In this document: positions 8,801-12,525 of the stretch, piece after piece
How the letters are laid out: every line of letters starts with the position of its first letter
Position numbering within the stretch: the stretch's first letter is position 1
Assembly: GCA_049472395.1 (NCBI GenBank)
Contig: JBLIRR010000079.1
Coordinates: 1 to 12,525 of the forward strand
DNA from: JBLIRR01 sp049472395
Lineage (GTDB): Bacteria; SZUA-182; DTGQ01; JBLIRR01
Direction: 5' to 3'
DNA length: 12,525 nucleotides
Notes under the pieces: generated by a model
Told to the model about the DNA's origin: nothing
What the model saw: the letters and a program-made list of their open reading frames with translations, nothing else
Databases searched by the model: none
Position numbers and translations under genes: made by a program

Positions 8801-9283
8801 GGGGTTGCCTGGGGAAGCCTCCACTGGCAGTACCTGGAAGATATGAGTAAGGTCACGCCATATAATACGCCGCTTTATCTTGAAAAGTCCCTCTATGTTG
8901 AACGGCAGAGCAAAGCCGGTCCTGTAATAGAGCCCGTTGAAGGTGATCTTGCCGTTGGAGATCTCATTATTGTGAGAATAGTGCTACGTGTGGATAGGGA
9001 TATGGAATATGTCCATATGAAAGATTACCGGGGATCGGGAACTGAGCCGGTCAATGTTCTCTCTCACTATAAATACCAGGATGGACTATACTATTATGAA
9101 TCCACAAGGGATACCGCCACGCATTTCTTTATTGATTATCTTCCCAAGGGAACGTATGTGTTTGAATATCCTTTGAGGATTCAGCATAAAGGGGAGTATC
9201 AGATGGGAATAGCCACGATCCAATGTATGTATGCGCCTGAGTTCAACAGCCATTCAGCCACTGAATTTATAACTGTGCGCTAA
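2864..9283 (+). CDS. Secreted bacterial alpha-2-macroglobulin with thioester
   Basis: This 2139-residue protein is probably a periplasmic or exported protease trap: cleavage of a bait segment exposes a Cys-Gln thioester that captures the protease. The ATG at 2864 is chosen because AAGGAG precedes it and a signal peptide follows (KRLKFKP, a hydrophobic core, then ALRA-AP at about 24-28). There is no lipobox Cys at the cleavage site, so it is likely soluble rather than a lipoprotein. Order of regions: two 42-residue repeats (71-154); a helical N-terminal region (FDQLWQNIDEAIGKGLPKT, about 172-190, to about 560); a carboxypeptidase-regulatory-like domain (about 640-705); the MG2 signature TDRSIYRPGQTIHFK near 724; an acidic insert near 1010-1027; a Gly/Tyr/Ser/Met-rich bait-like stretch (about 1287-1382); the A2M block FFFPHLLTDGEG near 1386; the thioester Cys1608-Ser-Glu-Gln1611; the alpha/alpha toroid (DGSWSWFPGG, about 1706); and a C-terminal receptor-binding-like domain. 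It resembles the long Bacteroidetes/deltaproteobacterial branch more than E. coli YfhM. The usual partner, a PBP1C-type transglycosylase, is not in the window. Confidence 0.95.
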   Translation: MKRLKFKPFLILLCISIFLSIDALRAAPFNDISIVSTNSIDSLFTGWDNWTVSSSPARTSQVKAPASAFNLEINKNIWPAASTSSISSVWDWPATAPSWSTSLLSVQVSKPGLEISRSIWPITSTSSLSSLWEWPDIPPAWSTILRDVIPTKKPPDFDTIYGTTSTSVEYDFDQLWQNIDEAIGKGLPKTAIEYLKELIPITIEHERYGIAMKAICKQLVLEATIQGNKPEEKITRLTEEIEKAPELLKPLLKLVLAEWYWQYYQNNRWRFFERDTTAAIEDKDFTTWDLPKLFNKIDELYTEVLSEEALLKSTPIIKFTDFFKLGNVPLSYRPTLFDFAAFSAISFYQDGDQMRTSPEDAFELSADSDAFAQAEVFIQYSPETTDTSSPLLKAIKLYQRLLNFHINDTSKEAFVDTDINRLIFVKAYSFGEEISERYMTRLSEIAEAYPSLPLSSLAYYYWAQELYIQGDYSEAHKIAQMGVSSEHADSNGGKMCQSLLATIEAKEMNLESEYSMTPVLSEVRISYRNITRVYLRIVEDQWDDFLDERYGSPEYMSDSKIRQLLGKPAIKSWSVILEPTIDYKTHSQAIELPPLQPGYYRLIASWREDFTEKENAISIVPFWMTEIAMVTKTINAVTEGFIVHAHNGKPLKGAQVKVLYRDRDGYYKEGAVLYTDENGSFTIPDDYQYNVILYAQYKEYALLSQSSYYGRISLEVSETDQTVFFTDRSIYRPGQTIHFKVLAIKSNQAKDTYDFLPNTKLTVLLRDYNYQEVEHLDLITNAFGSASGTFTAPSGKLTGEMTISCEKPKGSARIRVEEYKRPKFRVILDPLEKESLLDEEVELTGLALAYTGAPIDDGKVSYRVVREIRYPIWRWWGWYPPSNTREIAHGRLTTDAEGKFRIRFTAKPDRSIPESDDPTFIFRVSVDVTDSAGETRSGSKSISIGYVSMALGISTTDWLTADAPIQCSLSAMTLDGQPLNTSGKITVITLKQPQNPVRAPLLGTYYREEDEDETDESNWQTWSEDETVVSSEFTTLEGEAQTSFTLSPGVYRVIATAYDRYGKEVKALLPIMVMDPEAPKFNVSIPNYVQVKSTTVKVGDTLKAVWGTGYEEGYAFIEIEHRGEIVKKYWTDGQNTQQLIEWAVGEEYRGGFSLHITHVHDNRAYITTERISVPWTNKDLEVSFSSFRSKLEPGAEETWTIQVKGPDAENVAAELVATLYDSSLDAFSLHNWSGLAHIFRQDYSVLGTNFVNRISYPQNLIDEWNDYGPGYTSWTYTQFPDDVVQNYGRYIKYGGVAYGGFYAYDLGSSSYGMAMITPADTVMMTAGSMAFSARGPDILYGSSSMQGAEYTEENVPAAPMGETYEEHAEEIDLSYVPTRTNLNETAFFFPHLLTDGEGQVSITFTMPEALTAWKFMGFAHAKDLLWGMLTEEIVTQKDIMVQPNPPRFLREEDYIVFSAKVTNISDEEQNGTIRLSLSDTLTGDSLDTEFLNVHTDQPFSVPPKSSRSFYWELEVPDCAGMVTHKVVAASAQSSDGEENVLPVLSRRILVTESLPLPIRGVQIKSFSFDKLLESAHSETLALTLQMVSNPAWYAVQSLPYLMEFPYDCSEQVFNQLYANALAREIANSDPKIHEIFSQWRETDALTSNLEKNEELKSVLLEETPWVRAAEDESQSKQRIGLLFDDDHVEISLSQAYNKLAQMQLSDGSWSWFPGGQSNFYITLYIMAGFGRLRHMNIDIGQDLAQKCIQYVDSSMNDTYNNIKKYELLEQNNLSSTIAMYLYGRSFFLDTYPIPIECEEAVNFYLNQAAEYWLYLNSRLSQGHLALACMRLDEPVTAHNIIASLKERSVNDEEMGMYWRDLEFSWWWYKAPIETQAVMIEAFDEVANDQQAGEDMKVWLLKQKQTQNWKTTKSTADAVYALLLRGINLLASDELVKVTLGEMEIIPETTEAGTGFYEKKFIREEVEPEYGQVTVEKVDEGVAWGSLHWQYLEDMSKVTPYNTPLYLEKSLYVERQSKAGPVIEPVEGDLAVGDLIIVRIVLRVDRDMEYVHMKDYRGSGTEPVNVLSHYKYQDGLYYYESTRDTATHFFIDYLPKGTYVFEYPLRIQHKGEYQMGIATIQCMYAPEFNSHSATEFITVR
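3074..3325 (+). repeat. Two tandem 42-codon repeats in the macroglobulin N-terminus
   Basis: Residues 71-112 and 113-154 align without gaps. Both have L-E-I at the start, then I-W-P, S-T-S-S-x-S-S, W-x-W-P, P-x-W-S-T and a final V/K region; about 22 of 42 positions are identical. A third, weaker copy may precede them (STNSIDSLFTGWDNW, about 36-50). The DNA copies are diverged, so this is an old duplication under protein-level constraint rather than a slippage product. Confidence 0.8.
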
Positions 9284-9297
9284 CACCGAGATTATGA

Positions 9298-9325
9298 GGG
9301 TCGGACGAGGTCTGACCCTTTTTTT
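9298..9325 (+). terminator. Rho-independent terminator after the macroglobulin gene
   Basis: GGGTCGGA (9298-9305) pairs with TCTGACCC (9311-9318) through a 5-base loop, with one G-T pair, and is followed by seven T (9319-9325). It starts 14 bases after the stop codon, so the macroglobulin transcript should end here and the next gene needs its own promoter. Confidence 0.9.
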
Positions 9326-9560
9326 CTCATTATATGCCCTTCTTAATGTATAATAGAGTTCTGTAATTATTAACGAACGTCATGCCTCCCAAATATTCGG
9401 CAATTCTTTTTGGGGTAAATAACCTGTAAACAATGGGATCACACTTTCAAAAATTGCTGACAAATATAAAAGTTAATTGAATAGAATGCCCCATAATTAG
9501 TGATAAATCCAGAACGTCTTTATTATTGATTTAATCTAATTAATAGAAAGGAGTTATAAT

Positions 9561-9965
9561 ATGAAAAAGAAATTTCTTATAGGTTGTAGTGTATTGTTTT
9601 TAGTACTTTTAATTTCCTTACCTCTCACTCATAGTCAAGAAATATTCTATTATCCATCCGGTTATCCGGTTCTGCCCTATTATTATCCCCCTATATGGTT
9701 ATTTCCGCCTGTGAGAACTTCCCGAGTCGTAACAAGCGTTAATCCTACACTTGCTCTCTTATTGGCAACACTTACTCCGGCTCCTGCACCAGCAGTTGTC
9801 CCTACGATTACCGTAACAATCCCTCTGCCAGCACCTGTCACCCCAACAGTTGGAGTGTTAACAGCATTGCAAACATTGGGTGGTGGTGTGCCAACTCCTG
9901 GGGGCGGGACTGTTACGACACCCACTGTGGGTCTCAATACTATTCTTCTTCTTAACTTACTCTAA
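9561..9965 (+). CDS. Small secreted Pro/Thr/Val-rich low-complexity protein
   Basis: I recognise no family. The 134-residue product has a clear signal peptide (MKKKFLIGC, a long hydrophobic core, predicted cleavage after LTHS near residue 25). An aromatic segment rich in Tyr and Pro follows (about 28-51). The remainder is low-complexity Pro/Ala/Thr/Val with PAPAP-type and TPTVG-type motifs, the latter occurring near residues 93 and 120, and it ends in the hydrophobic ILLLNLL. AAAGGAG precedes the ATG at 9561 by 8 bases, supporting real translation. No Cys remains after processing. The composition suggests an exported structural, envelope-associated or self-assembling peptide. Between the preceding terminator and this gene I see no strong promoter; CTGACA near 9457 with TAGAAT 19 bases on is the best candidate. 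Confidence 0.75.
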   Translation: MKKKFLIGCSVLFLVLLISLPLTHSQEIFYYPSGYPVLPYYYPPIWLFPPVRTSRVVTSVNPTLALLLATLTPAPAPAVVPTITVTIPLPAPVTPTVGVLTALQTLGGGVPTPGGGTVTTPTVGLNTILLLNLL

Positions 9966-10039
9966 AAAAATGAAGAGTAAGCGCGCATAATTTTCCCATC
10001 ACGGGGGGACGGGGGTTATTATTAGACAACGCGCTTACT
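9956..10039 (+). other. Three complementary arms forming alternative hairpins at a stop codon
   Basis: CTTACTCT (9956-9963) is perfectly complementary to AGAGTAAG (9974-9981) across a 10-base A-rich loop. The second arm also overlaps AGTAAGCGCG (9976-9985), which is perfectly complementary to CGCGCTTACT (10030-10039). The two stems share bases 9976-9981, so only one can form at a time. Arm 1 includes the last codons and first stop-codon base of the Pro-rich protein gene. Neither stem is followed by a T-run, so this is not a standard terminator. The long loop of the second stem contains CCC and G-runs that could pair further. Confidence 0.6.
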
Positions 10040-10126
10040 TTCCATATTAAAGAATCTGACGTTTCTCTTCCATTAATCTTACTTAATTTTTTTATTTTCT
10101 AAATTTTTTACTAAACACATATATAA

Positions 10127-10315
10127 AAGATATACTTATGGGATCACGAGAGGGGACTTTTTCTCGATCTGGTCGGTTATATTGTCCTTGCGTTGTTTTT
10201 TTCCAAATACTATACAGAGAATAGTGTTATTCTAAATAAACTCTTCAAGGTGTGTGACAAAATCGTTAGTAGTTTAAATCAACCAGCGCAGGTAAAGCAA
10301 TTTTGTCAATTATAG
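10127..10315 (+). pseudogene. Start-less open frame with a membrane-like segment, possible gene remnant
   Basis: The frame is open from a TAA at 10124-10126 to a TAG at 10313-10315. It encodes about 60 residues of protein-like composition, with a hydrophobic stretch (LFLDLVGYIVLALFF) followed by a mixed polar helix-like tail (NKLFKVCDKIVSSLNQP). It has no ATG or GTG start and no ribosome site; the only candidate is a TTG inside the hydrophobic part. It may be the 3' end of a decayed membrane protein, or chance. I recognise no family. Its stop is 3 bases from the end of the convergent minus-strand gene. The rest of 10040-10126 is AT-rich with nothing identifiable. Confidence 0.3.
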
Positions 10316-10317
10316 AT

Positions 10318-10578
10318 CTACAATCGTTTATAGTGTCTCAGCGCCTTACATATATTTCTTTTTTCATTTTCATCGAATTCTATTCCATAAAAATGTAAAA
10401 AAATTTTTTCTCTCAAACTCTCAGCATCTATTTTCGGTTCTTTATTAAGAATAGCGCTCTTAACAATCATCTTGGCAGTATCATACATTGAACATCCCAT
10501 AAGCAATCGTTCTTCATTTGACTTCATTTTCATCAATCTTTGAAACTCCGCTTTTATTCCTGGATGCGTATCATTCAT
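10318..10578 (-). CDS. Small partner protein of the nucleotidyltransferase
   Basis: This 86-residue, probably all-helical protein has no signal peptide. It has the general look of small proteins found beside AbiEii-like nucleotidyltransferases: MNDTHPGIKAEFQRLM, then an E-E-R-L-L-M-G block, M-Y-D-T-A-K, and a C-terminal F-L-H-F-Y-G. On the minus strand AAGGA precedes its ATG at suitable spacing. It lies 25 bases downstream of the nucleotidyltransferase and is surely in the same operon. R-E-K-I-F-L-H resembles the Rx4-6H motif of HEPN RNases, but the protein is short for HEPN and the resemblance is weak. Whether it is an antitoxin, a toxin or a substrate adaptor is unknown. Confidence 0.8.
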   Translation of the reverse strand: MNDTHPGIKAEFQRLMKMKSNEERLLMGCSMYDTAKMIVKSAILNKEPKIDAESLREKIFLHFYGIEFDENEKRNICKALRHYKRL

Positions 10579-10603
10579 GATAATTATCCTTGCTTATTGG
10601 GGA

Positions 10604-11170
10604 TTATCCATTATTTACTAATTTATAGATTTCTTCTAAACCTAATTGTGAAACCCAATGTACAATATATTCTTCCTCTAATTGTGGGACTGTTGTGAAT
10701 AAATTTTTTATATCCTTTAACTGAATGTCAGAATGGCTATCCTTCGCCCATAATAATTTAGCTAAAATTAAATCCTCTGCTGAAATCAACCATATTTTAC
10801 TATCCCCAATTGTAACATTCTTCTTTCTTAGAAAAATAAGATCCTGAAACTTTGTTTTCTTTCGAATAATAAAATCAATCTTAATGACATATTGATTATG
10901 AATTAAATTAAACATGCCTTGACGAAAAACTTCACGTTCAATCATCTCTGGATCTATATAGAAATCACTCTGAAACAGATTGACAAATTTATTTATAGCC
11001 ATATAATCCAACTCTATAACAATATCGATATCTCTCGTCATGCGTGGTATAGTATAGTAATTTAAAGCTATAGATCCTGATACAATATAAGGAATATCTT
11101 CCTTATTTAACCGCCCAGTGACTATTTCAAGCACTTCAAGCTCTTCGCTTTTCTTTTTTTCTTGTCTCAT
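10604..11170 (-). CDS. Nucleotidyltransferase, AbiEii/DUF6036-like
   Basis: This 188-residue soluble protein has the polymerase-beta-type nucleotidyltransferase fold. Residues 32-33 are the G-S of the fold's first motif, and D47-I-D49 (RMTRDIDIVIEL) supplies the first two metal-binding Asp residues. A third Asp is at residue 99 (YVIKIDFII). A C-terminal helical part begins LISAEDLILAKLLWAKD. The catalytic set therefore looks complete. Members of this broad group include AbiEii-type toxins that modify tRNA or other targets and antitoxin-like MNT enzymes, so the direction of action cannot be told from sequence. It is the first gene of a two-gene minus-strand operon with its own promoter. No strong ribosome site precedes the ATG at 11170. 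Confidence 0.87.
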   Translation of the reverse strand: MRQEKKKSEELEVLEIVTGRLNKEDIPYIVSGSIALNYYTIPRMTRDIDIVIELDYMAINKFVNLFQSDFYIDPEMIEREVFRQGMFNLIHNQYVIKIDFIIRKKTKFQDLIFLRKKNVTIGDSKIWLISAEDLILAKLLWAKDSHSDIQLKDIKNLFTTVPQLEEEYIVHWVSQLGLEEIYKLVNNG

Positions 11171-11217
11171 ATGGGTAAATGATAGTATTAGAATGGATAT
11201 CTTTTTATAATAGTTTA

Positions 11218-11246
11218 TTTATAGCATGAGTTATGATATTTTTCAA
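11218..11246 (-). promoter_or_regulatory. Promoter of the nucleotidyltransferase operon
   Basis: Read on the minus strand, TTGAAA (11241-11246) and TATAAA (11218-11223) are separated by 17 bases. Transcription would begin near 11211, about 40 bases before the ATG at 11170. The agreement with a sigma-70-type promoter and the position are good. No dyad suggesting autoregulation is evident between the boxes. The rest of the interval to 11526 shows no plus-strand gene. Confidence 0.6.
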
Positions 11247-11526
11247 TACTATTAGCACACAGGTCAGGGCAATCGCATGCCAAATCTGCACCTTTCCATA
11301 CAGGCAGGTAAAAATTGGCTAAGTCTTTCAAGATTATTAAGAAATATGCATTTTTTGATGAAAATAGACAAAAAATGATCTGTTTTTTGCAATTATTGGC
11401 CAAAAAAAGTACATATAAACTGAGAAGTGTGGCAAATAGTAGTAGATCATATCAGGGAAAAACATAATTATTAAAATAGGGAAGGAACAAAGGATAACAT
11501 AATATATATATAGCGGCTTAACATAA

Positions 11527-11599
11527 ATGAGCGCGCAAAAGTTTAATTTTTGTTCAATCTAGAAACCGATACAAAAAATAAAAACAAAAGCACGCTCAT
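11527..11599. repeat. Long-loop inverted repeat with GCGCGC-containing arm
   Basis: ATGAGCGCGC (11527-11536) is complementary to GCACGCTCAT (11590-11599) except for one position, with a 53-base A/T-rich loop. The left arm resembles the arm AGTAAGCGCGC at 9976-9986, and both structures are roughly 65-75 bases long. It lies just upstream of the small gene at 11627 and could act in its leader, or be a mobile or REP-like palindromic unit. Confidence 0.5.
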
Positions 11600-11626
11600 A
11601 TCGAATGTAGCATGAAAGGGGAAAAA

Positions 11627-11824
11627 ATGACACTGCACTTGGAAATTAATTGTGATAAACTCAGCGACCCCGCGGAGATCATACCATTATTTGAAGAACA
11701 CTCGCTAAAAATAGTTGACGCATTGAAGCATTATAAATTCAATCAGCGGCGCGTTATTATGAGCTTGCAGCGCGGGCGTAATGTGGTGGGCTTCTGGACT
11801 CTCAAAGAACCAAAGATGTTTTAA
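11627..11824 (+). CDS. Small hypothetical protein, 65 residues
   Basis: I recognise no family. The ATG at 11627 is preferred over an in-frame ATG at 11612 because AAAGGGG lies just before it. The product is soluble: MTLHLEINCDKLSDPAEI, then a helix-rich middle with a basic segment (ALKHYKFNQRRVIMSLQRG), then GFWTLKEPKMF. The basic segment could bind nucleic acid, but no clear helix-turn-helix can be named. The gene is followed 42 bases later by another small plus-strand gene that has its own ribosome site, so the two may be one transcript. No strong promoter was found upstream; the hairpin at 11527-11599 occupies the likely leader. Confidence 0.55.
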   Translation: MTLHLEINCDKLSDPAEIIPLFEEHSLKIVDALKHYKFNQRRVIMSLQRGRNVVGFWTLKEPKMF

Positions 11825-11866
11825 GGGAGGGTGAATTATAAAAATATATTAAAGGGAGAGAGAAAG

Positions 11867-12120
11867 ATGAAATATACAATATATGCAAATGGCCTCAATA
11901 TGGGCACATACGAGGCTTAGAGCAGGGGGAGGTACTAGACGTATACGTGCGTGATGCTGGATATAGCGATTACAAGGATATGACGGATCGAGTACCAGGG
12001 AACGCAGAGGACGAGGTGGAGGCGCGTGAAGTTCCGGAATATTGTTCTCAGAATGCCGGGGATTGTTGGACATGCTCATTAGTGAATTATGGAAAGGATT
12101 GTAATAATAATCCTATTTGA
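11867..12120 (+). pseudogene. Small Cys-rich protein gene with a frameshift
   Basis: A ribosome site AAAGGGAGAG precedes the ATG at 11867. The frame reads MKYTIYANGLNMGTYEA and stops at TAG 11918-11920. In the -1 frame the sequence continues in the same style, LEQGEVLDVYVRDAGYSDYK, to TGA at 12118-12120. Joined, it would be about 84 residues. The first half resembles small proteins with a beta-hairpin and the pattern G-x-Y-E-A then A-G-Y-x-x-Y. The second half carries four Cys spaced C-x6-C-x2-C-x8-C, a possible metal knot. One missing base in a GAG-GCN-TTA context would explain the break. There is no slippery heptamer at the junction, so mutation or sequencing error is more likely than programmed frameshifting. 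Confidence 0.65.
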
Positions 12121-12166
12121 GTCTCTATGCGGGAACCTTGAGGGGCCTCTGCACAGAGACTCAAAT
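12115..12166 (+). terminator. Perfect 12-bp inverted repeat overlapping a stop codon, terminator-like
   Basis: ATTTGAGTCTCT (12115-12126) is perfectly complementary to AGAGACTCAAAT (12155-12166). A TGC/GCA pair inside extends the stem past one mismatch. The stem includes the TGA of the frameshifted gene. No T-run follows, so intrinsic termination is doubtful; it could protect the 3' end of the small transcript or be a recombination remnant. Confidence 0.45.
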
Positions 12167-12236
12167 GTTTCCTTAATTGGTCAGTGCATTCCAAAGGTTG
12201 GAAAATGATTGTTCAGGCAATAAAAAAATTTGTATT

Positions 12237-12281
12237 TGGTAGCGGGGGGTGGATTCGAACCACCGACCTTTGGGTTATGAG
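12237..12281 (-). tRNA. 3' half of a tRNA-Met (CAT), truncated at the anticodon loop
   Basis: On the minus strand the order is anticodon loop CTCATAA (12275-12281), 3' anticodon stem CCCAA, variable loop AGGTC, a perfect 5-bp T stem with loop TTCGAAT (12248-12264), acceptor strand CCCCGCT, discriminator A and encoded CCA. Beyond the loop the expected 5' anticodon strand, D arm and 5' acceptor are absent, so it cannot be a working tRNA. CCC after the loop would fit an initiator, but elongator tRNA-Met cannot be excluded. A T-run follows on the minus strand (12221-12230 region), as after a real tRNA gene. Confidence 0.88.
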
Positions 12282-12291
12282 AGCAAAGGTC
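12265..12291. other. Probable integrase attachment site (att core) at the tRNA break
   Basis: GACCTTTG (12265-12272) and CAAAGGTC (12284-12291) are a perfect 8-bp inverted repeat whose centre, base 12278, is the middle base of the tRNA anticodon loop. Tyrosine recombinases that target tRNA genes commonly use the anticodon stem as arms and the 7-base loop as the crossover region. The displaced 3' half lies to the left and unrelated AT-rich DNA to the right, so the inserted element should extend rightwards from about 12282. Confidence 0.65.
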
Positions 12292-12363
12292 ATAGCTTAC
12301 CTCAATTTCTCTCTCCTTACTAACTTATTAATAATAAAGCATAAATAAATTTATCATTATCAC

Positions 12364-12412
12364 TTGACTTACTCAATTTTACCCTGTAATATATACAATA
12401 TATGGGGAATAT
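12364..12412 (+). promoter_or_regulatory. Promoter plus operator, first copy
   Basis: TTGACT (12364-12369), 17 bases, then TAATAT (12387-12392) form a good promoter. Five bases later lies the dyad box ATATATGGGGAATAT (12398-12412), flanked so that AATAT and ATATT pair across a 7-base centre. The box covers the expected start site, suggesting repression. A further TTATGGGGAG follows at 12413-12422. Confidence 0.6.
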
Positions 12413-12444
12413 TATGGGGAGTAAAATAAGTAACTTATATATAT

Positions 12445-12492
12445 TTTACAATATATTAAAACAACATATAGTTGATTATATATGGGGAATAT
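12445..12492 (+). promoter_or_regulatory. Promoter plus operator, second copy
   Basis: TTTACA (12445-12450), 16 bases, then TATAGT (12467-12472) are followed five bases later by the same 15-base box, ATATATGGGGAATAT (12478-12492), as in the first copy 80 bases upstream. Here the outer pair of the dyad is T...A in place of A...T, so symmetry is kept although the bases differ. This promoter would serve the gene starting at 12519. Confidence 0.5.
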
Positions 12493-12518
12493 AACTAAAT
12501 ATTAAGGAGGTGATGTTT

Positions 12519-12525
12519 ATGCCAT
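12519..12525 (+). CDS. Start of a gene cut by the window edge
   Basis: AAGGAGG (12504-12510) lies 8 bases before ATG at 12519, an almost ideal ribosome site; only M-P and one further base are visible. Its place beside the att-like site and behind two operator-controlled promoters suggests an element-borne gene such as a recombination or control protein, but its identity is unknown. Confidence 0.6.

Noticed and set aside
11215..11403. Minus-strand 62-codon frame with several Cys near its end
   Set aside because: It needs a TTG start without a ribosome site and it overlaps the promoter of the nucleotidyltransferase operon; no family is recognised.
9976..11599. Integron gene-cassette (attC) interpretation of the two hairpins
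   Set aside because: A GCTTAAC that fits RYYYAAC occurs near 11516, but no matching GTTRRRY partner is found at the other ends and no integron integrase is visible.
11905..11925. Programmed -1 ribosomal frameshift in the small Cys gene
   Set aside because: No slippery heptamer of the X-XXY-YYZ type lies at the junction; a lost base is simpler.
11849..12079. Minus-strand Pro/His-rich frame
   Set aside because: It is antisense to the two-frame small Cys protein, which has a ribosome site and a more natural composition.
12237..12525. Complete tRNA-Met interrupted by an intron
   Set aside because: No 5' half (acceptor strand, D arm) is found on the minus strand to the end of the window, and the inverted repeat centred on the loop fits an attachment site better.
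1..12525. CRISPR array or insertion sequence
   Set aside because: No regularly spaced short direct repeats of 23-40 bases and no transposase-like frame were seen on either strand.

Overview
The window looks bacterial. It has good Shine-Dalgarno sequences, sigma-70-type promoters with 16-18 bp spacers, a tRNA end with encoded CCA, and a large alpha-2-macroglobulin of the bacterial type. It is moderately AT-rich and becomes strongly AT-rich at the right end. The lineage cannot be fixed from sequence alone. A free-living anaerobe or sulfur/nitrogen-cycle type that once had an uptake [NiFe] hydrogenase is a reasonable inference, not a demonstrated fact.

Left part (1-2605): an ASCH-like (PUA-fold) protein overlaps a THEP1-family nucleoside triphosphatase by 7 bases, so the two are probably co-transcribed. 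A gene-poor stretch follows. After it comes a wrecked [NiFe] hydrogenase operon. The small-subunit C-terminus carries one frameshift. The large subunit, 2 bases downstream, has a deletion removing its first Cys motif, an in-frame stop, a second frameshift and a lost C-terminus. Next is an intact molbindin-like (Mop/TOBE) gene with a clear promoter and a palindrome over its -10 box.

Centre (2864-9325): one 2139-residue secreted alpha-2-macroglobulin with a CSEQ thioester motif fills half the window and ends at a strong rho-independent terminator. Its mature N-terminus holds two adjacent 42-residue Trp/Ser-rich repeats. Downstream is a short secreted Pro/Thr/Val-rich protein. Its stop codon lies in a set of three complementary arms that can form either of two exclusive hairpins.

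Right part (9966-12525): this is accessory in character. A two-gene minus-strand unit (nucleotidyltransferase plus an 86-residue partner) has its own promoter and lies between two long hairpins with GCGCGC-containing arms. Then come two small plus-strand genes; the second is frameshifted and ends in a 12-bp inverted repeat. Finally there is the 3' half of a tRNA-Met, broken exactly at the anticodon loop and centred on an 8-bp-arm inverted repeat. This is the signature of a tyrosine-recombinase attachment site. To its right are two promoters, each followed at the same distance by the same dyad operator, and the first codons of a new gene. The simplest reading is that an integrated element starts at about 12282 and runs out of the window.
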